64,000 nucleotides of DNA from the NCBI RefSeq assembly GCF_032884065.1, contig NC_088883.1, positions 27,851,355-27,915,354 of the forward strand, written 5' to 3'. The stretch is from Artemia franciscana (Eukaryota; Arthropoda; Branchiopoda; Anostraca; Artemiidae). How positions within the stretch are numbered: position 1 is the first letter of the stretch; each line of letters starts with the position of its first letter. Shown here in pieces: positions 39,360-50,125 of the stretch. The translations under genes were made by a program, and so were the position numbers. Below the pieces are notes generated by a model. It worked only from the letters and a program-made list of their open reading frames with translations, was not told where the DNA came from and ran no database searches.

Positions 39360-42000
39360 AAGGCATCCTCAATTAAAAATAATAATAAAAAAAACCTACA
39401 TAAATGTTCCTAGAAGCATCCTACACTAATTAAAATAATAATGAACGAGAAAAAAGAAAAAAGACAATCACCTATCTCAAACACCCCCAGGGTAACAACC
39501 CTCATCCAAATACAACTCCCTCCACCCCAACCCCTTTAACCCGCTCCTTCCTCCAGTGCTATAGCCCATTCCAATCCCCCCCCCCCGAATATAAAAAACT
39601 AATTCCCCAACAAGCACTCTTTTAAACTGTGGGAGGTGCTCAGCCTCTATAACACTCAGAGGCAGTGAATTCCATACAGAGGCGGGAAGATACTTCAAAT
39701 TAAAACCAGATCTTACACTATTTTGAATATCCACAACTAAATCATCACATCTTCTTGTATCATGCTCATGAACAGAACTTCTAAAACGATAAAACTCATT
39801 AAAAGTTTTCCGGAACTAGATTCTGCACATAATTGAACAAATCACCACCGCTTAATAGTCCTTTATCTACCCAACATTGAGTAGCCTTAGAGACTTAAAG
39901 CAAGCACTGGTGTCTTTAACATTTTTACGTACTTCCAAATTATTCTTGCTGCTTTATTTTGTAGAACTTGCACACGCTTGTAATTAAAATAAAAATTGCT
40001 GCTCCAAACTAAACATCCGTATGATATATATGGGTATCTTATTGCAGAATATATCGTGTGAAGAGTACATTCCGGCAGGATATGCTTCAATCTTCTGAGG
40101 ATGCCAACTCCACGTGCAATTTTGGCGGAAATAATGTCGCTATGATCCTTCCACGATAGATTAGAATCAATATGGAAGCCAAGGTACCGCACTGATTTAA
40201 GTTGTAAAATAGGTTTTTCACCTAATAGCACTTTACTACTTACATCTACAGAATCACCCACTCTACAAAATGTCAGTAAAAACGTTTTCTTTACATTCAC
40301 GCACAGTTTAAACTTGTAAACACCTCTAATCTTTTGAGAGCATCATTAGCTTTTACTATTAAATCATCGATGGATTTTGCGAATACTGTTAGCACAGTGT
40401 CATCCGCAAAAGAAGTAATACATGCATCCTGCAGATAAAAGCTCATCATATCCAAAGTAAACTAGATAAAGTAAAGGCCCTAGCACAGAGCCCTGAGGTA
40501 CACCACACTTCCCAGGAAAAGACGATGAGACTACATCATTTAAAACGACTTTGAGGGACCTACCGTGAAGATAGCTCTCAAACCATCTGAAGAAAACTCC
40601 ATTTATTCCAAGACTTCTCACTCAATGAATCAATACTTGGTAGTCAACCGTGTCAAACGCTTTTCTAATGTCAATGAAAATAGACATAGGTACGTTACCT
40701 AAGTTTAATGCACAGTCAACACTTTAAACCAGGTGCTGTAAGGCGTGCGTCGTGGAATGACTCTTACGAAACCCAAACTGTGTCTCTGACTCAAAAGCCT
40801 ATTCATCTAAAGGAAATTATAGAGTCGTTTATGTACCACTTTCTCCACTATCTTTGAAAAGCTGGGTAGAATTGACATGGGTCTCCAGTTTTCTATATCT
40901 GACTTGCGACCACCTTTGTGAAATGGAATGTCCTTCGCCACCTTAAACTGCACCGGAAAAATTCCCTTTTCCAGGGAAACATTAATGATAAAAACTAGAC
41001 AGGGAAGAATATATCCTAAAATGACTTTAAGAGCTCGAAGGGTCAAACCTTCAACACCGGCAGAATTAGACGTAAGTGACTGCACAACTTTACGCACTTT
41101 TTTATTCGTGCCCAGCTGAAATTCCGTATTTAAAGTTTCACCACAGACGCCATTAATAATATTACTGTTCGTTTCATTACATTTGTTGGTAACTCTAGAT
41201 CGCACCTCGGAACCGACATTTGAGAAAAAATTATCAAACTTACTTACAATTTCAATCAGAGGCGCCATTTGGGCCAAATCTTGGGGTGGGAATGAACTCC
41301 ATCTTAGCCCCCCCCCCGAGTCACTTCGTGTCGCATAAGAAAAAATGCGGTCGTCAGGTAATTATGCTCTTTGGTTAATAGGCGTGCAGTAATTTCAAAT
41401 CAATTAGACAGAATGGATTATGTTGGACATAATGGATTATTATGGCCGGCAAAGGGCCCTTTGTGGTGGAAGTTTGGGCCCCCTGGAAAATCTGGGGTAG
41501 GCATTTGCCCACCCCTGACCCCCCCCAAATGGCGCCTCTGATTTCAATTGAATCACCAAGGTTGCACTCATCCAAATTGATGTCTGGCGTGGTCTCTTTT
41601 CCCTCCCATGATCTCATTCAAAATATTCCATGTTTCCTTCATATTACCTTTATTACCTTCAACTTCTTTACACGTCCTTTCATAAATAGGGTTAATGACT
41701 TCCATTAGACAATCCAGAGCTTTAGCAGGGCATTCATTCTCTTCAAACAATATACTCCAGTCTATTACACTCACTTCCTCTGAGAACTTTAGGAAATTTT
41801 CTTTTTTGTCAGTCGAAATTTTAGCTGCTTTTTCTGGACTCGTTTAACACTACAACAAATTTTAGCTGAGAGTGGAAGATGATCAGACCCAAGAAACATG
41901 ATTACATCGGATAAACTTCAATTCAAATCAATTGAACGAACAAATACATCGTCAATAATCGAAGTAGTAGTATTGCTATAAAATTCTATTTTTAAGAGTT
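39360..42000 (-). pseudogene. decayed CR1/L2/Jockey-type LINE ORF2
   Basis: Minus-strand order: endonuclease C-terminus 'DHLPLSAK' (about 41880); linker with 'TCKEVEGNKGNMKETWNILNE' (41568-41774); RT N-terminal block 'GRKSDIENWRPMSILPSFSK' (40807-41277); motif A 'FIDIRKAFDTVD' (about 40640-40690, disrupted frame); motif B region 'CGVPQGSVLGPLLYL' (40400-40621); motif C 'FADDTVLTV' near 40380-40405; then the thumb/C-terminal tail 'VRYLGFHIDSNLSWKDHSD' (39887-40300) and 'ASVWNSLPLSVIEAEHLPQF' (39477-39734). An intact element would be about 900-1000 residues; this one is 5'-truncated and broken by stops, frameshifts and a MITE (41257-41540). The 3' flank has two ~57-base repeats with A-rich tails (39350-39440). 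Confidence 0.85.
41257..41540. mobile_element. hAT-type MITE inserted in the LINE
   Basis: Perfect 17-base terminal inverted repeats: CAGAGGCGCCATTTGGG at 41257-41273 and its complement at 41524-41540. Perfect 8-base target duplication ATTTCAAT at 41249-41256 and 41541-41548. The length is 284 bases and there is no ORF of its own. An 8-base duplication and a CAG...CTG end are typical of hAT-family elements. Removing the element plus one duplication (292 bases) brings the two flanking LINE frames (one starting at 41617, one covering 40807-41248) into register, confirming the insertion. Confidence 0.92.
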
Positions 42001-43075
42001 TCAGCTTCTATAGACGCTCTTTCCTCATTGTTCATTACCGAAAACGGTGTGTGCATGACCCCAAGTTAGTTATATTTTATACACCGTAATAAACGGTGTA
42101 TAACTTGGGGCATGACCCCAAGTAAAACAGCCACATACTATTTTGGTCTCATAATGAGATACATAACGACCTCAAGAAAAAACAATCAAGTAGGTTTTTT
42201 TTCTGCAATAGTTTTTTTTTCTCCCCTTATCGGTTGGAGTAATTTAACTTCAGCAAGGAGCGATTACTCCACCTGATCTTTGCTGATTGGTCAGCAGGAA
42301 GAAGTAACATATTCATCTAAGTTTATATTTAAAAAAAAGAACCACAAAAAAAACAGAAACTAATTAAAAGAATGATATATATTTTTATTGTCAATTTATG
42401 GGTTTGAAATCCGGAAGTTTATGAATGTCAAAAGCCTTTCCCACCCAGGAAGCGATATAAAAGAAGGCAGGAGCATGACTGAAACAAATATTTCTTAAGT
42501 ATTTTTATTATTATTATTATTACTAATCATCTGTACACAATAGAGCAGTCTTATCTTTAAGACTATAGCTCATGACACAGTGGAATCAATTAAAGAAAAT
42601 AAGGGGGTTATGTATTTTTTTTTCAATATTTAGAGGTGAGACTTTTATTTTTTCAGTGTAAATACGAAAAAAGGCATTTTCAATAAAAATACAAAACAGG
42701 TGTTTTTAAAATCTAGGTGGGTGATTAAAATCTAAGGGAAGGCCTCAACATAACCTGTTTCGTAGCATTCTGCATTATAACCTTGATGCACCCCTTTCAC
42801 AGGGTATTAATAGGTTGGAAGGGGGTGACATGGGGTTAATTACCTCCTCCTTTATATTCAAAAGACTTTTTTTGGTATTTTCATTTAAAACTTGAAAAAA
42901 TGCGTCTTCCCCTAAATTTAAAAAAAAAAGCTTTTTTTGTATCTTTGCTCAAAAAATCTAAAGAAACTTTTTCGGACAGCTACATTTTCGTGAAATGCTA
43001 CCACTGTTTTTCCACCTTGTCGTCTCAAAAAAACTTTAGGTCTGAGATAATTTCTTAAACCACATTGGCCTGCCA
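42001..43075. other. intergenic DNA with an imperfect hairpin
   Basis: At 42050-42125 'gaccccaagtta', 'atacaccgt' and 'acggtgtat', 'aacttgggg' form an imperfect stem with a 10-base insertion on one side, followed by a second 'catgaccccaagt'. The rest is AT-rich and without coding signal. A plain ATT triplet run is at 42508-42525. Confidence 0.45.
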
Positions 43076-43078
43076 TAA

Positions 43079-43441
43079 CATAAAGAAAGAAAACGATCAA
43101 AAACGGGGTTTCTCAAGGCCAAACGAAAATACTGAAGAAAACACAGAAAGCAAATATTTCACTTTTGCAAATCGCTGATATTGGCGAATTACTTACTTTA
43201 TTTAATTTTTTAATTTTTGGTCTTTTATTGGATTTTACTTAATTTTTGGCGGTTTTCTTTCATTGCTTTTGTTGTACATCCATGCTTGTTTTTTGGTTTT
43301 GCTTTTTCCTTGATCATACTATTTTGTTCGCACTGAAGAAGAGAGGTGGTTGTTCTCTCGAAATATTCGCTTTCTGAGTTTTCTTCAGTATTTTCATTTG
43401 GCCTTTAAAACCCCCATTTTTCCTCGTTTTCTTTCTTTATG
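43079..43441. repeat. 363-bp foldback element with possible TAA target duplication
   Basis: Outer ends 'cataaagaaagaaaacga' (43079) and its complement (to 43441). The arms are about 82 bases at roughly 90% identity, with 'ggccaaacgaaaatactgaa' in the left arm and the mirror 'ttcagtattttcatttggcc' in the right. The ~195-base centre is T-rich, then 'actgaagaagagaggtgg'. Flanking triplets are TAA on both sides. No transposase. It is unrelated in sequence to the 'tttacgctaaag' foldbacks. Confidence 0.75.
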
Positions 43442-44079
43442 TAAGGTCTGACTATAAAATATTGTAAATTTCTCGAGAATAATACTTAAATGAGCATATA
43501 TAAGCATCATCATGGTTTCATTTCGCCATTCCGTTACATAAGCTACTTAAGATAAGTGTGAAATTAGTCTGTAAATGGTCAGCTAGGAAAAACTTTCCAG
43601 TGAAAAACAAGTTTACATTCTTACGAATATCCTGTTAACCAGTTAGATAGGTTTACATAGTGAATATGAAGACGCTGTTATTAAGCAGCAAATGCTCATA
43701 ATTCCGAACTCTGGAGGGGTCCCTCACTGCTAGCCATGTCGAAAAAGCTATATATTTATAGCAAAACTATAGATGTGAAAACATTACCTAACAGCCTCAG
43801 TTCGAGGTGGGTTGAGAATTAATTGTCAAAAACGCGAACCAAACCATGAAAATAAGCATACAATTTACCAATTTAAACAAATTTTCACCGTTTGTTTATA
43901 CAGCTTTGTATGAGACCATCAGAGGGGAGGGACTTGGGATGAATTGTCAAAAACGCAAACCGACCTATAAATATGATAATAAAATTAGCAATTTAAAAAT
44001 ATCTATCTTTTTCCTTTAGCATATCTCCTCCTTAAAAAGTCCAATTCTTAACCATTACTAAGCTACTTGCTTAGGATAG
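43442..44079. other. spacer with a diverged direct repeat
   Basis: 'gaggtgggttgagaattaat' with 'tgtcaaaaacgc' (about 43805-43835) recurs as 'aggga.cttgggatgaattg' with 'tcaaaaacgc' (about 43925-43957). Each is followed by 'aaacc', 'aaataa.cataca' and 'aatttaccaatttaaa'. Unit about 120 bases. Non-coding. Confidence 0.45.
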
Positions 44080-44290
44080 TGGCACTGTTATGGGGGCGGT
44101 TGCCCCCCCAAATAATATAGATAAAAGTTGAAACGGAGATCAGCACCGCCGGTACAGACTGTAAAGTCTAATGCCGTATCCTTTACCTTTTTTTTATTAT
44201 ATATCCCATGCCTTTTTGCTTTCCGGGTGGAGACCCCTCTACCCTCCCCACAAATTAAAATACTGGAGCTGCACCCTTGGCTTAGAATAT
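44080..44290. repeat. dispersed repeat shared with 27930-28100
   Basis: Contains 'ggcggttgcccccccaaata', 'atatatcccatgcc', 'gagacccctct' and 'aaaatactggagct'. An extra piece of about 80 bases is absent from the other copy. The two opposed ORFs here (72 and 80 codons) are chance readings. Confidence 0.5.
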
Positions 44291-44586
44291 ATCTGTTCAA
44301 CAAATGTTTCTTAAATGCACCTACCTCCATTTTTGCAGATTATTGATTCCAGTTAGTTTTATACGTTTTGAACTTCAATAATTGACTAATGTCAATGAAT
44401 TGTGGCTTGGTTAAAAATCAACACGCAAATGTGCCTTCAGGTAACGCAGAAAGATGCATTTTTTCTATATTCATCTTGGCAGTGAGGCGATGATAGGAAG
44501 CATAACGTTTTAATTTGTTTATTGATACAGTTATAATGTGTATACCAGTTAATCTTAAGCCTCAGAGACAGCCTTTAATGCCTCAG

Positions 44587-45500
44587 GATCAAGGCCGTAT
44601 CCAGAGGGAAGGGGGCGTTTGACCCCCCCCCCCATGAAGTGTTTGCCCGAATCCTAAAAACGTAAACATAATGAGTGTTAACAAATTTTGATGCGTTTTT
44701 TAAAGCTTTTGTAACTCCATCTCCCCCCAAAAAAATCCTGTATACGACCCTGCTAAGGATACAAACTTAAAACCATGCTCTTACTTCAATTCCATTTTCC
44801 TGCTTCCCGTGTAGATAAATCTAGCTAGCTTACTGCAGGGGTGTGCGTGTAACTCAGCCTCCGATCAATTGAATACACTTAGCTCAACCCTCGATCAACT
44901 CACCCCATTGAACTCTACTGATTCAACCGGATCTGTTACAGGGATTGAGTTAACGGTAGGGGGGCTAAACCGGGGTTGAGTTATATGAGACGGCAACAAG
45001 AGGTGTGCATAAATTGAATCTTTGGGTGGGGATGATGGTTGAAACGCCATTGTGGGATGGGAGCCAGGTAACTAAGGTTAAAAACGTATGAGATATAGTC
45101 AACTACAGCGTGAGGAAAAGGTAGGATATTACAACACCACCCCTCACCTTGGAAAATAAGAAGATATTGTAAATGATATATATAAAAAATGAATTTATTT
45201 AGGTATTTGTAAAAACAAAGACTCTTGTAACTTTTCCCCTCCTTTCCTTGGAAAATTTTCTGGTGGTACTCTTGGATATGTGTTCCACAAAGTTACACCG
45301 AATAAGGGGGAGTTTATTGGGATTGGGCTGCATAGGATTAAGTTAAACGGGGATTGAGTTGAACGGGAGTTGAGCTGAACCGGGATCGAATGCAATGGAA
45401 TTGAATGAAACGGGATTGACATGAAAGGGGGTTGCCATACAAGCATGACTCCCTCTTTACCCTCCACTTTAGCCGCCAGACACTTAATATTCACGTGACT
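44587..45500. repeat. dispersed repeat copy followed by degenerate 'gattgagtt' repeats
   Basis: 44587-44756 is a 'ggccgtatcc' family copy. From 44840 to 45000 and again at 45300-45440 short variants of 'gggattgagttgaac' recur in both orientations (for example 'aactcaatccc'-like words near 44880-44940), a decayed short-unit minisatellite. The minus ORF at 45195-45494 contains 'SIPFHSIPLHSIP', which is only the translation of this repeat. Confidence 0.5.
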
Positions 45501-46108
45501 ATTTTATCGAGTGTGCTGGTAATTCAGTCTTAATAAAACGGGACAGGTGCTGTCAACTTCCGAAACACCGTCCGCTACACCGTCCGTGACCACACACCGT
45601 TCATGATAAAAACGTACTACGCATTCCATGAAGCATACCGTGTGTGATAAAAAGAGGCCCGGATGTGTATCACGCGTGGTGGCATAGTCTTCGATATATT
45701 TACGAAGTGGCAGTGAGTGGACAAACCCTCGTGTAAAATAATAGGAGTAAATCTACATTTTTGTATATTGATTCTCGTATTGGATTTGCTTAATATGTAA
45801 AACAAACTATAAGCCTATGGAGAGTAAAATTTATTCCCATTATCACACGCAAGATCATAAATTCATTCATTTTTTATCCGTGTGCCATAACACATGTGAG
45901 CTATGTAGCGACAAATTCTTGTCTCTATCTTTCACATTAGCGCTTAAAAATTAAATCAGGGTATGCATAAACCATTAATTTCATTAAACAAAGGATATCA
46001 GACACCCACAAAAGATCTTTTTTGGGGGAGGAATTTCGTTGCAATAATAAATTTCAAAAAGCCTTATGCTACACTGACTTGAGGGTAACCTAACGTAAGT
46101 GCTTTTTC
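45501..46108. other. intergenic DNA, no supported gene
   Basis: Short words such as 'acaccgtccg' repeat at 45565-45600. No motif-bearing ORF and no RNA gene recognised. Confidence 0.4.
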
Positions 46109-46109
46109 A

Positions 46110-47060
46110 AACAGTTCGTGGTAACGAACTGTAGTAAGGAGCGACCCGGCTCAATAGTAACCAAAACTCTAAAAAATAGAATTTTGATGCCAATAGCTAC
46201 ATCAAAAGAATCGCATTTTAATGCTAATTTTAAATATATAAGTTTCATCAAGTTCAGTCTTACCCATCAAAAGTTACGAGCCTGAGAAAATTTGCCTTAT
46301 TTTAGAAAATAGGGGAAAACACCCCCTAAAAGTCATAGAATCTTAACGAAAATCACACCATCAGATTCAGCGTATCAGAGAACCACTATTGTAGAACTTC
46401 CAAGCTCCTATCTACAAAAATGTGGAATTTTGTATTTTTTGCCAGAAGGCAGATCAGGGATGCGTGTTTTTTTCCCCAGGGGTGATCGTATCGACCCAGT
46501 GGTCCTAGAATGTTGCGAGAGGGCTCATTCTAACGGAAATGAAAATTTCTAGTGCCCTTTTTAAGTGATCGAAAAATCGGAGGGCACCTAGGCCCCCTCC
46601 CACGCTAATTATTTCCCCAAAGTCAACGGATCAAAATTCTGAGATAGCTATTTTATTCAGCGTAATCGAAAAACCTTATAACTATGTCTTTGGGGACGGC
46701 TTACTCCCCCACAGTCCCCGTTGGAGGGGCTACAAGTTACAAACTTTGACCAGTGCTTACATATAGTAATGGTTATTGGGAAGTGTACAGACGTTTTCAG
46801 GGGGATTTTTTGGTGGGGGGAGGGGTTGAAAAGAGAGGGATATGCTGGAAGAACTTTCCATCGAGGAATTTGTCATGGGGGAAGAAAATTTCCATGAAGG
46901 GAGCGCATGATTTTCTAGCATTATTTTAAAAAAAAAACAATGAAAAAATAAATGTGAAAAGTTTTTTCAACTGGAAGTAAGGAGCAGCATTAAAACTTAA
47001 CACGAACAGAAATTATTACGCATATGAGGGGCTGACCTCCTCCTAACACCTTGCTCTTTA
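46110..47060 (+). repeat. ~1-kb dispersed repeat, fullest copy
   Basis: Opens with the palindrome 'cagttcgtggtaacgaactg' (46113-46132) and runs through 'agtaaggagcgacccggctc', 'aagttacgagcctgagaaaa', 'ggggaaaacacccccta', 'gggatgcgtgtttttttccc', 'agaatgttgcgagagggctc', 'tttggggacggcttactccc', 'tacagacgttttcaggggg' and 'ttttttcaactgg', and ends in a 'tttacgctaaag' family arm. Relatives: 27000-27870 (inverted), 34401-34930 and 37630-37930. It has no ORF over about 60 codons with a domain. The recurrent join to the foldback family suggests both are parts of one larger non-autonomous element. Confidence 0.7.
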
Positions 47061-47476
47061 CGCTAAAGTATTTTTAGTGATTTCAACTATTTATTCTACG
47101 GCTTTTGTGATTCAGAGATCATTCTTAATGAATTGGGACAAAATTTAAGCTTTAGTGTAAAGAGCGAGGTACTGACGAGGGGGTGAACCCCTCGAAAACA
47201 TGAGATTACAAAAGCTCGTTACGTAAGCTTATTTATAAGTTACGTTTATCTTTTACTAATAAAAACATTCGTAAGAAATTAAAAGTTCTAGTGGCCTTTT
47301 TAAGTAACCAGAAAATTGGAGGGTAACTAGCTTCCTCCCCCGTTTTTTTTTCTCAAAATTATTCGATCAAAACTATGAGAAAGCCATTTAGGCAAAAATA
47401 AATAAGCTTGCAAATTTCGTTTTAATTACTCCTCTGCGGAGAGCCAAAATCAAAACATGCATTGATTCAAAAACGG

Positions 47477-47693
47477 GCGACATTAAAACTTAAAACGAAC
47501 AGAAATTACTTCGTATATGAAAGGGGCTGCTTCCTCATCAACGCCCCGCTCTTTACGCTAAAGTTTTTTACTGTTTTAAAAAGCAGAGTTGAGAGAAAGA
47601 GTCAAACTTTAGCGTAAAGAGCGGGGCGTTGATGAGGAAGAAGCCCCTTTCATATACGAAGCAATTTCTGTTCGTTTTAAGTTTTAATGTCGC
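47477..47693. repeat. foldback element, near-perfect palindrome
   Basis: Left arm 'gcgacattaaaacttaaaac', 'gaacagaaattacttcgtat', 'atgaaaggggctgcttcctc', 'atcaacgccccgctctttac', 'gctaaagt'. The right arm is the complement, to 47693. Arms of about 90 bases, loop about 35 bases. It is the cleanest member of the 'tttacgctaaag' family and best shows its structure. Non-coding; the transcript would form a long hairpin. Confidence 0.85.
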
Positions 47694-48690
47694 TCCTTAC
47701 TTTCAGCTAAAAAAACTTGATTTTTTTATTTAATTGGTATCAAGTGCCATGGGATACTGTGTGAAAAAACGAACAAAAGATGAGATTAAAATTCAGCAAC
47801 CCGTCTTGAGGCTAAAGTTAAAAGATCATCGGTGGATTTTTTGAAGTCAGTAAAATTTGATTTTTACTGGTAGGAAAGAGGGAAGGTGGCTATTTTGGAG
47901 GTTGGTTTGCATGGTCACACAAGTTGAAGCATAATAGGGAGGAATGGAGGTAGGGGGAAAGGTGACTGGCGTAACATGGAGGAATGGTAGTAGGGAAGAA
48001 ACATGGTAAAGGTTTTAGCATGGGTGTGTTATGGAAATGATGATGTTGAAGAGTTTGGTTCGCTGTTTGACTGTTTTGTCCCTGTTTTTATTTTTCATAG
48101 TATTATTTACTATTGTTGGCTATTAGAGTTGAAGAAACTGGCTAGTATCTTATATTACACGTTAGCCAAAATATCCGGATTTTCGTAAGTACAACAATTG
48201 TAAACAGGAAAAATTGGTGTTCTGCTTATGAGACCTAAATTAGTAAATAAAATTTCATTGGCACCGGCAAGGAGCGGGGCAAGGGAGTCTATGCCCCCTG
48301 GAAATTGGGGAGCATAAAGAAATCAACATGGCACCCAACACGGCAATACAATATTTGTTCTCGACTTTGCAAAAAAAATTGTCTAAAATTATTCCAACAT
48401 TTATTATTAAATTTTTAAAAAAATTTTATTTTTTAAATTCCGCCAAAAGACACTTTTTGGCCAAAAAAGCACCACTCGGCCAAAAGCACTTTGCATTCAT
48501 GCATTCAACAAAGCAAAACAATATCTGCTCTCATGGCAATTGCATCCCAGCCGTCTCCTCATAATTCCTAACTACCTACACAATTTTTTAGTTTTATTTT
48601 TCAGTATATTTTTTTAGCAAATAGGCTATCTAGCTAGACTGCAAAAACAAAACCATCTTTAATAGACAGATGTTTCATTTGTTCTGTCAA
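47694..48690. other. intergenic DNA upstream of the tRNA gene
   Basis: Imperfect repeat 'aggaatgg.ggtaggg' at 47940-47995. The plus ORFs at 48003-48188 and 48328-48564 have no motif. In the latter, 'ggccaaaaaagcaccac' and 'ggccaaaagcac' repeat. No gene is called. Confidence 0.4.
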
Positions 48691-48762
48691 GCCGTGATCG
48701 TCTAGTGGTTAGGACCCTACGTTGTGGCCGTAGTAACCCAGGTTCGAATCCTGGTCACGGCA
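48691..48762 (+). tRNA. tRNA-His (anticodon GTG)
   Basis: A 72-base cloverleaf: acceptor stem GCCGTGA (48691-48697) pairs with TCACGGC (48755-48761). Anticodon stem CTACG/CGTAG with loop TTGTGGC puts GTG at 48724-48726. T-stem CCAGG/CCTGG surrounds TTCGAAT. The internal pol III A-box 'tcgtctagtgg' and B-box 'ggttcgaatcc' are intact, and a run of eight T from 48763 is the terminator. The extra G-1 of mature tRNA-His is added after transcription in eukaryotes and is not encoded here. No intron. No mismatch is seen in any stem, so it is probably functional. Confidence 0.96.
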
Positions 48763-48770
48763 TTTTTTTT
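48763..48770 (+). terminator. RNA polymerase III terminator of tRNA-His
   Basis: Eight consecutive T immediately after the last tRNA base (discriminator A at 48762). Confidence 0.9.
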
Positions 48771-49020
48771 TCAAATATATAATACTTCGAGGAAGAATAT
48801 TCCTGATAAATGTCTGACTTAAGATCACAAAGAATAGTTTGAACGAATGTAGACTACAAGAGCAAGAAGAGAAATGGGACGGGACTCAGGAACAGAAATT
48901 CTGAATTTTAAATAAATAACTAGGGTCTACTTACAAGAAAAAAATTATTGGTCTTGAAAGCCCTCTTTCTTCTGCTTCTTCGATTATTTGGAGACTCTAA
49001 TACGTACTCTCTTACACAAC

Positions 49021-49290
49021 TCCGGGTTAAGGGATTTGCAGCTGATGGAGTCGAACTCCTGGCTACGAACCCGAGCTGTGCCTCTTATTCAGACTAACTG
49101 TCTTTGCTATTTTTCCAATTAGCCATGGATTGATGGCAACTTGATTTTAGGTCAAAAATCAACGGGTTTTAATTTAAACATTGTTTTTATACGTTCCTGA
49201 AATAGGCTAATGCCATCTGTGCTGCTCACTAAGACTATTAGTCTTGGATTTTTCTCCAATTTGCCATGAATTGGTTGCAACTTGATTTTA
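49021..49290 (-). repeat. diverged repeat pair with a B-box-like word, possible SINE remnant
   Basis: 'gctgtgcctcttattcagac' to 'ggcaacttgatttta' (49076-49149) recurs in diverged form at 49217-49289. On the minus strand just downstream of the first unit lies 'gagttcgactcc', matching the pol III B-box consensus, but no good A-box is placed at the right distance. A tRNA-derived SINE remnant is possible; a plain duplication is equally likely. Confidence 0.3.
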
Positions 49291-49813
49291 TCATCCATCC
49301 ACCCATCTTAGGGCAGAACTAAGGTAGATAGTCATAGAACTTTAGGGACAATCGAGATTTTTGGATAGACTCATGAATAATACCCAGCAGAAATCATCCA
49401 CTGGCCTCCCTCCAGTGGGATTATATATCAGAAGATAATTCAGACGTACACCATTAACGTACTGCGGAAATCTTGCCGTGTTGTTTCATTTTTTATACTT
49501 AATGCTTAGAGATTATGGATATTGTTTAAATGTCAGTTTTACAATCGTTTTTCTTCTTCTTTTGTACATCGTCTTACTTTTTTCGTTTACTTTTTTCGTT
49601 TGTTTACTACATCGTTTTACTTTTCGTTAAAAGTCTTTTTTACTTTTCTTTATACGTTTTAAAATAGTTTGTTTTTCGTTGATATAGACTTACAGGTGTG
49701 AAGCCGCAATATTCAGACTTTTATCCGCTAAAAATTGGCTGTTTTTTGCTGTCTTATTAAAATGATTTACAAGTTTTTGATCTGTTTGTTTTGAACTGTA
49801 AATGGAACTAGAA
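49291..49813. other. spacer, T-rich, no gene seen
   Basis: 'tttttcgttt' words repeat at 49575-49690. No coding or RNA signal. Confidence 0.45.
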
Positions 49814-50125
49814 AATTATTCACCAAATGAATTAGTTCCAGGCATGTAAAAAGAACTTCTTTGGGGGGAGGAGGAGGCATTTATAAACAAAAACAATTTC
49901 TTGTTTGATAATTTGAATAGGAAGTGGCCTGATATCTGGGGCAATTTCAGGCATAGGTGTTGCTGGAGCCAGAACTAAAATAGTCTAAAAAATTATTCAC
50001 CAAATGAATTAGTTCCAGGCATGTAAAAGGGACTTCTTTGGGGGGGGGGAGGGGGCAGCTATGAAAAACAATTTCTTGTTTGATAATTTGAATAGGAAGT
50101 GCCCTGATATCTGGGACAATTTCAA
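49814..50125. repeat. tandem duplication, ~174-bp unit
   Basis: 'aattattcaccaaatgaatt', 'agttccaggcatgtaaaa', 'cttctttgggggg', 'aaaacaatttcttgtttgat' and 'gaataggaagtg.cctgatat' occur at 49814-49950 and again at 49988-50120. The 69-residue minus ORF (50009-50218) partly reads through the second unit. Confidence 0.65.

Noticed and set aside
42043-42125. Hairpin with 'cataccccaagt'-like arms as a possible RNA element
   Set aside because: Imperfect stem with a 10-base bulge and a simple duplicated word; no promoter or terminator around it.
45195-45494. 99-residue minus ORF with 'SIPFHSIPLHSIP'
   Set aside because: Translation of a decayed short-unit repeat, not a structural protein.
49021-49100. 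Possible second tRNA (minus strand) with 'gagttcgactcc'
   Set aside because: Only a B-box-like word; no acceptor, D or anticodon stems could be paired.
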